The position numbers and the translations under genes were made by a program. From contig CM064502.1 of the NCBI GenBank assembly GCA_032716605.1, positions 37,138,895-37,202,894 on the forward strand: 64,000 bases of DNA, read 5' to 3'. Shown here piece by piece: positions 55,913-64,000 of the stretch (its first letter is position 1; every line of letters begins with the position of its first letter). Below the pieces are notes generated by a model. That model did not search any database. It was not told the origin of the DNA and saw only the letters and a list, made by a program, of their open reading frames with translations. This DNA is from Paralithodes platypus (lineage: Eukaryota; Arthropoda; Malacostraca; Decapoda; Lithodidae).

Positions 55913-56814
55913 TGTTATTAACTCAACACAGTCAGCCGCGAAGACAACCTAGGCTTCACTGAACCGAAACGAGTATGCAGGTTTATCGCTTAACCACTGC
56001 ATCAAACAACAACTCTTAACACAAAAGCCTTACCCCAGTCTAGCATTACCTAGACCAGCAGAAAACAGGAATAATAATAACACACAGGGAAATGCATATA
56101 CAAGTGCAACAAACATAAATCAATCCTATTCTAAGTCAATCCTTCTAAAATAGGCTATCTAATAGGCAAGTATCTCGTGAGAACTCAAGCGATAATACGT
56201 TGGCTGACTAGCTCTGCACCAACGGGACCATGGAAGTTAAACAGGGCAGGGAAAAGAGGAGATATGAATGTAAGGTAGTAGAGAAAGTTCCCATCAGTCA
56301 GAAGAATATATATAGTTAGCAAGGGAAATGAGAAGTCGCTCTGCCTAACGAGTTCTGATGAAAAAATGGCTAGACTTCCCTTTTATACCCGGCCCTCTAG
56401 TGAGCCCAACGTGAACTACTAAGGACCGCCCACTGACAACCATTACGTAATTTCTCTCTCTCCTCTGGGATACACAAAGGCTCCCCTAGCACTGAGGGAG
56501 GGAGGAATGCGAGTGAGTTAGGCCCACCTCCCGCCTGGCGCACCCACTGACCCCCAACTGTGGCTGTTTCTCTTCCCATCATTACAAATAAGTTTTACAC
56601 ACAATACTTATAACTAATGATATAAAATAGAACTCGTTGACTCGGATGAAAACAAAATACATATTCATAATACTTATAGTACACCGGCTCACATGAATTA
56701 AGTTAGAAAACTCTACATAGACTACAGCCAAAGTTCCTGCCCTGACGATCCTAGCGAGAGTGGGGCATGACTAGGCGTTCTGTACAGCATGCTCACACGT
56801 GGACATGCGTCACA
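55913..56814 (-). mobile_element. Solo LTR, reverse strand, gypsy-like
   Basis: On the minus strand it begins TGTGACGCATGTCC and ends GAGTTAATAACA, the same TGTGACG...AACA pattern as the LTRs at 6442 and 38657. A TATAAAA box lies on the minus strand at about 56378-56390 (GCCGGGTATAAAAGGG). The left flank is BEL 3' sequence and the right flank is LINE sequence, with no matching target duplication, so it marks a rearrangement breakpoint. Confidence 0.65.
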
Positions 56815-57710
56815 GAAGAGAGTAGTTACTTCAACTGTAGGACCGTTAGTCGATGAAAATGGTGAATACACCAAAGACGAAGTACAAACGAGTAATGCCC
56901 TCAATACCTTCTTTGCATCAGTTTTTACAACAGAAGACCTCATTGATATCCCTAAAGCATCGCCGATTCAGATAGATAATTCTGATGTTCTAGGCAATAT
57001 CACCATTACTGAGAGAGAAGTATTAAAATGTTTAGATAAACTCAAGGTAAATCAAACGCCCGGACCTGATACAATCTCACCTAGAGTTCTAAAGGAAGCT
57101 AAGGATGAGCTCTCCAAACCACTGACATTGCTATTCAATAAATCCTTGCAGACTGGAACTATGCCTGATCAGTGGAAGCTAGCTAACGTAACACCGATTT
57201 TTAAAAAAAGGCAGCAAATCCCTACCCAGTAACTATCGTCCAATTAGCTTAACCTCAGTTGTATGTAAAATGCTAGAAACGCTCATAAGAGACAGACTCG
57301 TAAATCACTTAGAGGAAAATAACATACTTAAAGATACTCAACACGGCTTTCGTAAAAAAAGTTCCTGTTTAACAAACCTCTTAGACTTCTTCCACGATAT
57401 CCTCAACCTCTACGATGAGAGTAAATCTGTATATATTATATATACCTTGATTTTCAAAAGGCCTTTGACAAAGTTCCCCACAAACGTTTACTGCTAAAAC
57501 TAAAAGTGCATGGAATACAAGACGGTGTGTTGAAATGGATAGAAAATTGTCTCCGCGACAGAGAGCAAAGAGTAGTCATAAACGGTAAGGCATCTAAAAG
57601 GACCAATGTAAGTAGCGGGTTACCCCAGGGATCGGTACTAGGACCAATTCTCTTTCTAATTTACATCAACGACATAGATGAGGGTCTCGCCTGTACAATC
57701 TCAAAATGTG
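56815..57710 (+). mobile_element. CR1-like LINE fragment, plus strand
   Basis: Same family as the reverse-strand LINE at 13850-16814, here inverted. VDENGEYTKDEVQTSNALNT, NQTPGPDTISPRVLKEAKDE, NVTPIFKK, a one-base frameshift near 57212, QHGFRKKSSCLTNLLDFF, another shift near 57445, SGLPQGSVLGPILFLIYIND and CTISKC. It stops just before the ADD box, where LTR sequence begins at about 57711. Both ends are breakpoints. Confidence 0.88.
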
Positions 57711-58583
57711 CCGGGAGAAAACCAGATACAAGGGATCTGGATTTCTCAAAGTGCACTTGTTAGTTTTAACGTAATACTTTAAACAGTCGTGAGGACTTCG
57801 CTAGGCTACGAGCCGTTTTTGCTGAGTCACTGCTACCTTTTTTGTCTACAGTACCCCAGCTAGACTTTACTCGATTAGTAGATACAGAATAGTATTGAAG
57901 CTTTCCTTATGTATGATATTGTTTATGCACTATTGATATCATGTGTTGCAAGCTTGGCTACTTTAGTGATTAGTGGCCCACGAGCACAATCCGAGTAGGC
58001 TATTGCCGTTGCATTTGCGGAGTACTTGCTTTTAATGTTTGCCATTTACTATTGCATATTCTTTTAATTATTCTTATGCCATTTTAAGCCTTTAATAGTA
58101 TTTAATTGCCAGTGTTTTTGCTTATTGAATTACTGTTCAAAATTCGATACGTACTTCTTACGAGCATCCGAAAAGCATCTAACTTTTTTCAGAAGATTCC
58201 TTGCTCAATGCTTAAAGACTATTAATTAACGTAACGTAATAGTGCCGATCCGAAGTAGAGGGTGGTGGACTTCTTAAGTTCATAGTCAAGGGTGGATTAC
58301 TTCGGCTTCGGCCAACACTATTCTTTTGTGTTGTTGTTTTTTTCTTCATTGTTTGATTGTTGACCAGACTAGATAATTCATGTCTCTTTATTAGTCTGTT
58401 GTTGAACACTATTACCGAGTTCTTGTATACCCCGATATAGCAGATTGAACTCTGGAGAGAATTGGTGTTTTTTGTTCAGCTGGCAGTACTCAGGGGTTGG
58501 GATCGTGTGTTTCCGTTGTGGCAGCGAGCCGTATTCGAGTCCTGATTGAGAGCCCTTGTGTACCCGAGTGCCAGTTCGTAACA
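57711..58583 (+). repeat. 5' LTR of gypsy element 2, truncated
   Basis: CCGGGAGAAAACCAGATAC aligns with GCCAGGAGAGAGTCAGATAC of LTR 1 (39659), and the end is CCAGTTCGTAACA. About the first 1 kb of the LTR, including U3 and promoter, is missing. Confidence 0.82.
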
Positions 58584-58585
58584 AA

Positions 58586-58603
58586 TGGCGACCTTGCTTA
58601 GGA
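58586..58603 (+). promoter_or_regulatory. Primer-binding site of gypsy element 2
   Basis: TGGCGACCTTGCTTAGG, two bases after the LTR, one base different from element 1. Confidence 0.75.
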
Positions 58604-58798
58604 TTTTGTGAAAAGTATAAATTTTTGCTGCAGAGTTGTACAATATTTGTTTGTTTGTATTTTAGCGTGCATATTGAAGAATATTTTTTTTGTATGGCAA
58701 TTAGTAAAGCATTTAAGAAACTCCAGTTAATTTAGTAGTTAGTGCTTGCATAGGATGTTTAACACTTTTGTCTCGAGAATTTTTTTGTGGACTTCAGT

Positions 58799-59968
58799 AT
58801 GTCGTGCATTAGCACTGACAATGAGCGAGAGATGTCATTTGAAGGTGTGCCGTTAGTAACTAGTGAGGAGGATGCTAGAGTTTTTGTGAGTAAGAGGTAC
58901 CACGTGACGGAGGAGAGGCTGACTGGGGTGGATGTTTGTGGCTTGCACCTGATAGCCAAGGTTTTGGGCATTTCCAATGTAGCAGGGATGTCCAAGGGGG
59001 AGCTGATTTCCTGGGTGTTGCGTGGGCGACATGGGGTTTCGGAGGAGAGGGCATTTGGGGGGGTTCCTCCCCAGATCCCCTCTCACTCGACTCCCACAGT
59101 GCCGTCCACTCAGTTACCGGAGGTTAGCACTCTCCCACAGAGGGATGAGAATTGGCAGATTGGAGTGCCCTCGGGTGGGGCACGTGGTGGTGCACCAGTT
59201 TTTGCCCCCCCTCCTTCAGTAGTGGCAGCTCCCTCTTCCTGCCTGTCTCCATATATGGTATTTAGACTTGAGCTTGCTAAGATTGAGGCTAGGAAGCAGG
59301 AGAATGAGACTAGGAGGCATGAGATTGAGGTTAGGAGGCAAGAGGATGAGACCAGGAGGCATGAGGCTGAGCTTAGGTACGACTCGGAGAAATATTGTGC
59401 TAAATTAGATTTAGATAAGACTCGTGCAGAGTCGACAGGGACTCGGATGGGCCGTGAGGGCCAAGTAAGAGAACAGTCCTTGGCCCACTTAGTCAAATTG
59501 GTGCCGGTATTTAGTGAAACTGAAGTCACAGAATTTTTTAATCGTTTTGAGAAGAAGTGTAGGGAGCATAATTGGCCTGAAGAGAAGTGGGCAGCTCTAG
59601 TCTCCTCAAGACTTACGGGTAAGGGTCTGAAGGCTTATGATGCACTGCCTTTAGAGTCTTGCATTGACTACCCAGAATTGAAGAGAGCTGTCCTACGGGC
59701 ATACGAGTTGCAACCGGAAACATATCGATTGAAGTTTCGGGGTGTTACAAAGACTAGGGAGGCGACCTTTCTTGAACATGCCCGGGACTTAAAAGATGCA
59801 CTTAAAAACTGGACACGTTCTGAGAAAGCTGAGACGGCAGAACAGTTGACTGAGCTGTTTTTGCTCGAGCAGTTTTATAAGTGTACTGGTGCAGAAATGA
59901 CTTTAAGAAATACAAAGAAAAGAACCCAAGAACTCTTCAAGAGGCAGCTGACCTCAGGTTGTCGCTAA
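58799..59968 (+). CDS. gag: Gag (capsid part), gypsy element 2
   Basis: 389 residues. The ATG at 58799 (MSCISTD) is chosen because it aligns with the MSNTSE start of element 1; an upstream in-frame GTG is ignored. The N-terminal part has VLGISNVAGMSKGELISWVL, SAP-like in spacing. Residues 155-210 are a charged 10-residue repeat (RRHEIEVRRQEDET...), a probable coiled coil. Capsid: FFNRFEKKCREHNWPEEKWA. The last part YELQPETYRLKFRG, FLEHARDLKDALKNW and LTELFLLEQFYKCTG is SCAN-like. After about 59881 the conserved reading switches to the -1 frame (NPRTLQEAADL), so the last 30 residues here are probably not native. Otherwise intact. Confidence 0.87.
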   Translation: MSCISTDNEREMSFEGVPLVTSEEDARVFVSKRYHVTEERLTGVDVCGLHLIAKVLGISNVAGMSKGELISWVLRGRHGVSEERAFGGVPPQIPSHSTPTVPSTQLPEVSTLPQRDENWQIGVPSGGARGGAPVFAPPPSVVAAPSSCLSPYMVFRLELAKIEARKQENETRRHEIEVRRQEDETRRHEAELRYDSEKYCAKLDLDKTRAESTGTRMGREGQVREQSLAHLVKLVPVFSETEVTEFFNRFEKKCREHNWPEEKWAALVSSRLTGKGLKAYDALPLESCIDYPELKRAVLRAYELQPETYRLKFRGVTKTREATFLEHARDLKDALKNWTRSEKAETAEQLTELFLLEQFYKCTGAEMTLRNTKKRTQELFKRQLTSGCR

Positions 59969-60770
59969 TCAGGGGATGTGAATCTGTAAAGCGTGTTGAT
60001 GCAGTTCCCAAGGGGCGCGATACTCCAAACCCTCGAGCTCAGGACAATCACTATAGATATAAACCTCAGTTTAAAAGCCAAGATACCAGACTACAGCCGT
60101 CCCATTACAGAGGGGTCAGAACTCCGCCCCTTATCGGAAGAGACCGATAGGGGAAGTGGAATGTTTTCATTGTAGAAAGAAGGGGCATTATGCAAAATCT
60201 TGTTCTAGTAAGCCGCCAACTGCAGCCGTGTCTTTGGTGCGCAGCATAGGTGTGGCTGAAATGTAGTCTGGATTTACCCAGGGTAGTTTGCCAGCGGCAG
60301 GGTCACAGGCTATGTATAAGACTCAGGAAGGCTCGTCCCCTGTCTGTGATGTCTTTTGCGCCCATAGAGGGACCGGTAGGGTAAGTTGGGCGGATTGCCA
60401 GCATGAGGTGGAAGTTTTGCGTGATACTGGAGCTTCACAGACACTTTTGAAGAATTTCACGGGGCGACCAATTAATGCGGCACGGGTGGTTGTTGTTCAG
60501 GGTATTAATGCGACCAGGTCATACCCGTTGGTTCGTGTGGAGCTGGAAGTTGATGGTGTGATTAAGGACTTAGATGTTGGGAAATTGCCAGTGGAGGGCG
60601 TCGACCTTCTTCTCGGCAATGACTTTGCGGTGCCTACTTTAGAAGTTCCACCCTTAGTCGTTGCCGAGAGGCCGGCCGACGTGAGTAGGGAGGAACAAGA
60701 GTGGGTAGTGAGTTATCAACGCCAACAGATGGCATGTGTGGTAACTCGTTCCCAAGCATTTAAGGTATAG
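59881..60770 (+). pseudogene. Gag nucleocapsid and protease, gypsy element 2
   Basis: Starts in the -1 frame to gag (KNPRTLQEAADLRLSLIRG) and shifts once more near 60140. The zinc knuckle CFHCRKKGHYAKSC lies at 60162-60203, followed by TAG at about 60264. The protease frame 60288-60767 has LRDTGASQTLLKN (active site Asp near 60423) and GVDLLLGNDF, and ends at TAG 60768-60770, where element 1 has TTG. Two TAG stops and a frameshift make this part inactive as it stands. Confidence 0.85.
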
Positions 60771-63700
60771 CAGCCTATTTCCCAGGCCACAGAACAGCGG
60801 AGGAAGGGAATTAAGGAGAAGCGGAAGGCTGGGAAAAGTTTGAAGAGTTTAGAACCAGTGGCTCTCCCAAAAGACCCAATAGCAGGACCTTTGACCGAGT
60901 CTGTTGTAACTCCAGTGCCTAACACAGTTGGTAAAGTAGTGGAGGAGGCAGAGACTCAGAGACAGCACCGTTACCTGCAGCGAGAAAACCGGATGTCTAA
61001 GTTGGATGTTGGGGGAGGGCATGAGTTGTTGACCAAGCAGTTAGACATGTTGGCTCCCACAGACATTCGAAAGTTGCAATTAGAGGATCCAGAGGTTTTG
61101 CAGTGTACCAATGGGGCTGTGGAGTTAGAAGAAGATAGGGATGCAAAGGCAGGGGATTTTTTTTTCGTTAATGGAATTTTATACCACCGATATCAAGATC
61201 CTAAAAGGAACTGGGAGGGCGGATCAGGTACAGTTGACCAGCTGGTCGTGCCAGAGGGCTGCAGGGAAAGTTTGCTTAGCTTGGCTCATGATTCTCCATT
61301 ATCAGGACATTTGGGTGCCAAGAAAACGGTGGCGGCTTTGGGGAAATTGTTTTGGTGGCCGGGGATGAAGTCTCATGTGCAGTCATGGATAAACTCATGT
61401 GATATTTGTCAACGTGTTGGGAAACCGAACCAAGTTATTCCTAAGGCTCCGTTACACCCTATTCCTGTGATTGGGCCACCCTTTAGTAAAATTATTGTTG
61501 ACATGGTTGGTCCACTCCCTCCCACTAAGGCTGGAAATAAATTTTTGTTAACCATAATGGATGTTGCCACTAGATACCCCGATGCATACCCTATGAAAAA
61601 TGGAATGGCTAAGACGGTAGTCAGTAACTTGTTGTGGTACTTCTCAAGGTACGGGTACCCGGAGGAGATTCAGTCTGATCAGGGATCTAATTTTACCTCC
61701 AACATGTTCAAGCAAACAATGCAACAGCATGGAATACGAGCAGTAGTATCGGCAGCGTATCACCCTGAGAGTCAAGGGGTGCTTGAGCGGTGGCATGCTA
61801 CACTTAAAAGCATGCTCAGGTGTTATTGTGCTGACAACGGTATGGATTGGGATCTTGGATTGCCTTATGTGCTGTTTGCTGCTCGGGAGGTACCTGGTGA
61901 GAGCCTGGGATTTAGTCCAAACGAGCTGATTTTTGGACACCGTGTCAGGGGCCCCCTTAACATGCTGAAAGAAATTTGGGAGGGGACTGTGCAGCCTTGT
62001 CCATTATTAAAGTATGTGCTTGAAAGCCGTGAGCGCATGCTTAAGAGTCTGGAGATGGCAGGTAGAAATTTGACAGAATCACAAGCTTTGATGAAGGACA
62101 GGTATGATTGCAAAGTGAGGCTCCGGAAGTTCACTGTAGGACAAGAGGTATTAATTCTGTTGCCTTTGGTTGGTAACCCCCTCTCTGCGAAGTACACTGG
62201 ACCTTATAAAATTGTAGACAAAATTTCAGACTTAGATTACCTTGTTGCCACTCCAGACAGGAGGAAAAAGAACCAGTTATGTCACATGAACCTTATTAAA
62301 GAGTATGTGAGGCGCCCCTCTGAACCTCTCACTGTCCCTGTGTTGGCTTGTTGCGGCCGTGGTAGAGAAGGAGAGGGGGACAGTCAAGCTTCAGAGGAGG
62401 ATAGCTGGGATCAACATGTTTCAGCGGATCAGTGGGCGGGGAACTCGAGCCTAAGGGCTGACGAGGCTATAGCTCATTTGCCTGAGCCGCAGTTTGATGC
62501 TATCCGTCAGTTGTTCGGTTCATACCCCACTGTATTTGCTGAACACCCAGGCCTCACTACTCAGGCTATGCATGATGTTGACGTGGGGGACCATATACCC
62601 TTTAAGTCAATCCCGTACCGTGTGCCCCCCATAAAACTACCAGCTCTGAGGGATGAGTTGGAGTATATGCTCGGTAGAGGGTTGATAGAGAAAGGCACAG
62701 TTAAGTGGACTTCCCCCGTAACACTGCAGCCTAAGCCAGATGGCAAGGTACTCTTTTGTATTGATTTCCGTAGGTTAAACGGTTTGACTCCAACTAACCC
62801 ATATCCTCTTCCTCGGGTTGATGATAGTGTTGACAAAATTGGTAATGCTCGTTTTTTGTCTAAAGTAGATTTAGTAAAAGGTTACTGGCAAGTACCTTTG
62901 TCCGAGGGTGCTAAAGAGGTATGTGGTTTTGTTGCGGACGGGAGTACCTACCGGTGCAATGTTATGCCTTACGGACTTAAGAATGCACCAGCAACGTTTC
63001 AGAACCTGATGAATGAAATTGTAAAGGACATTCCAAATTGCACCGTATATTTGGACGATGTAATCATTTATGATGACGACTTTGAAAGCCATTGTGAGCA
63101 CCTTGAGACCTTGTTCCGGAAACTTAGTGAAGCAGGTCTGGTAGTAAATTTGGCAAAGTGTGACTTCGTAAAAGCCACTGTGCAGTACCTTGGGTTTGTA
63201 GTGGGAAGGGGACAGGTGTGCCCTCCTCAGAACAAGGTACAGGCTATCAATAAATTTCCGCACCCAACAACCAAGAAGCAGGTTATGAGATTCTTGGGTA
63301 TGATAGGCTACTACAGACGCTTCATAAAAGGTTACTCAACGGTGTTGGCACCTCTCACAGATTTGTTCTGTAAAGACAAAAAGTTTTTGTGGGTACCTGA
63401 GTGTGAAAAGGCTTTCACTTTGGTGAAACATTTGCTATGTACTCACCTGATACTCAGGGCCCAAGACTTTAACAGGCCTTTTCAGCTGGCAACAGATGCT
63501 AGTGGTGTAGGGGCTGGTGCCGTCTTGCTACAGACAGACAATGAAGGTGTGGAACACCCAGTAAGTTTCTTTTCTAAGAAGTTCAATGCTGCACAAAAGA
63601 ACTATTCTACAATAGAAAAGGAATTACTGGCGATTGTGCTGTCGCTCAGGCACTTTGAGGTGTATGTTCCAGCCTATGGCCCAGTCGTGGTTATCTACAC

Positions 63701-63863
63701 TGATCATCACCCTTTGAGATTCCTGAATCAATTTCACAATCGCAATATGAGACTGACCAGGTGGTCTTTGATGTTGCAGGAGTATAACCTGGACATCCGT
63801 CATATTGCTGGATGTGACAATGTGATCGCGGATTATTTATCAAGGGTGGATGATCAGTCGTAG
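60771..63863 (+). CDS. pol: Integrase, GPY, reverse transcriptase, RNase H polyprotein, gypsy element 2
   Basis: Open frame in phase with the protease and lacking its own start codon; normally part of a Gag-Pol fusion. Order: integrase HHCC finger HDSPLSGHLGAKK ... CDICQ (61285-61415); core D-D-E in IIVDMVGPLPP, IQSDQGSNF and YHPESQGVLERWHATLK (61490-61820); GPY module KYTGPYKIVDKISDLDYLVA (62190-62250); RT FCIDFRRLNGL, FLSKVDLVKGYWQVPL, MPYGLKNAPATFQ, YLDDVIIYDDDF (63047-63082), FLGMIGYYRRFIKGYS; RNase H LATDASGVGAGAVL, EKELLAIVL, YTDHHPLRF, DNVIADYLSRVDD. All catalytic residues are present. Integrase before RT marks the Gmr1-like group. Confidence 0.95.
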   Translation, partial: QPISQATEQRRKGIKEKRKAGKSLKSLEPVALPKDPIAGPLTESVVTPVPNTVGKVVEEAETQRQHRYLQRENRMSKLDVGGGHELLTKQLDMLAPTDIRKLQLEDPEVLQCTNGAVELEEDRDAKAGDFFFVNGILYHRYQDPKRNWEGGSGTVDQLVVPEGCRESLLSLAHDSPLSGHLGAKKTVAALGKLFWWPGMKSHVQSWINSCDICQRVGKPNQVIPKAPLHPIPVIGPPFSKIIVDMVGPLPPTKAGNKFLLTIMDVATRYPDAYPMKNGMAKTVVSNLLWYFSRYGYPEEIQSDQGSNFTSNMFKQTMQQHGIRAVVSAAYHPESQGVLERWHATLKSMLRCYCADNGMDWDLGLPYVLFAAREVPGESLGFSPNELIFGHRVRGPLNMLKEIWEGTVQPCPLLKYVLESRERMLKSLEMAGRNLTESQALMKDRYDCKVRLRKFTVGQEVLILLPLVGNPLSAKYTGPYKIVDKISDLDYLVATPDRRKKNQLCHMNLIKEYVRRPSEPLTVPVLACCGRGREGEGDSQASEEDSWDQHVSADQWAGNSSLRADEAIAHLPEPQFDAIRQLFGSYPTVFAEHPGLTTQAMHDVDVGDHIPFKSIPYRVPPIKLPALRDELEYMLGRGLIEKGTVKWTSPVTLQPKPDGKVLFCIDFRRLNGLTPTNPYPLPRVDDSVDKIGNARFLSKVDLVKGYWQVPLSEGAKEVCGFVADGSTYRCNVMPYGLKNAPATFQNLMNEIVKDIPNCTVYLDDVIIYDDDFESHCEHLETLFRKLSEAGLVVNLAKCDFVKATVQYLGFVVGRGQVCPPQNKVQAINKFPHPTTKKQVMRFLGMIGYYRRFIKGYSTVLAPLTDLFCKDKKFLWVPECEKAFTLVKHLLCTHLILRAQDFNRPFQLATDASGVGAGAVLLQTDNEGVEHPVSFFSKKFNAAQKNYSTIEKELLAIVLSLRHFEVYVPAYGPVVVIYTDHHPLRFLNQFHNRNMRLTRWSLMLQEYNLDIRHIAGCDNVIADYLSRVDDQS

Positions 63864-64000
63864 GCTATCAAAGGTGTGTGGGTTTGAGTGGAGGAAAATA
63901 GGCGGCCCTTATAGTGCAGCCGGGAAAAACATATTAAAATATATAAATCATATAAAAACTCTTTCTTTTGATATAGGTAATCGTATAAGTTTGTCATAGC
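63864..64000 (+). other. 3' noncoding region of gypsy element 2
   Basis: Resembles 47746-47880 (GGAGGAAAATAGGC, ATAAAAACTTT-like). No env start. The element continues past the window. Confidence 0.7.

Noticed and set aside
58787..58798. GTG start for the element 2 gag
   Set aside because: The ATG at 58799 aligns with the ATG start of element 1; the four extra codons are not shared.

Overview
The window is animal nuclear DNA made almost entirely of transposable elements. No host protein-coding gene is supported. The only recognisable functional host genes are four copies of tRNA-Gly(TCC). Animal identity rests on BEL/Pao, Ty3/gypsy and CR1/jockey-type non-LTR elements, split eukaryotic pol III boxes, and many TTAA-flanked miniature DNA transposons. 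The mix suggests an invertebrate, possibly a crustacean or other arthropod, but the species is an inference I cannot prove from the sequence.

Layout: the window is a large direct repeat. Unit A (1-21445) and unit B (21446-52535) are the same roughly 19.2-kb segment at a few percent divergence, and a third partial copy (unit C) runs from 52536 to 55912. Each unit holds the following in order: a 5'-truncated BEL/Pao retrotransposon already broken by a foldback element and a TTAA MITE; a short LINE 3' fragment; two GC-rich unidentified blocks; CR1-like LINE remnants; a SINE-like segment; TTAA MITEs; a tRNA-Gly gene; a roughly 150-bp-period minisatellite; a reverse-strand CR1-like LINE (itself carrying a MITE); a second tRNA-Gly; and a chain of palindromic MITEs. 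The units differ by clean presence/absence insertions. A has a 2.3-kb solo LTR that B lacks. B has an 11.3-kb gypsy element (38657-49979) that A lacks. A 480-bp MITE sits at different places and in opposite orientations in the two units. This could be a true tandem duplication or two haplotypes joined by the assembler.

Right end (55913-64000): unit C stops at a reverse-strand solo LTR. An inverted fragment of the same CR1-like LINE follows, and it runs into a 5'-truncated LTR of a second gypsy element. That element's gag and 1007-residue pol frame fill 58799-63863 and continue off the edge.

The most notable biology is in the two gypsy elements. Their pol domains are ordered protease, integrase, GPY module, reverse transcriptase, RNase H, so integrase lies before RT as in Ty1/copia although all domains are Ty3/gypsy-type. 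Their Gag capsid ends in a region resembling the vertebrate SCAN domain. Both traits define the Gmr1-like group, from which SCAN is thought to derive. The second notable theme is the density of TTAA-flanked, piggyBac-like MITEs: at least seven families, several of them inserted into one another.
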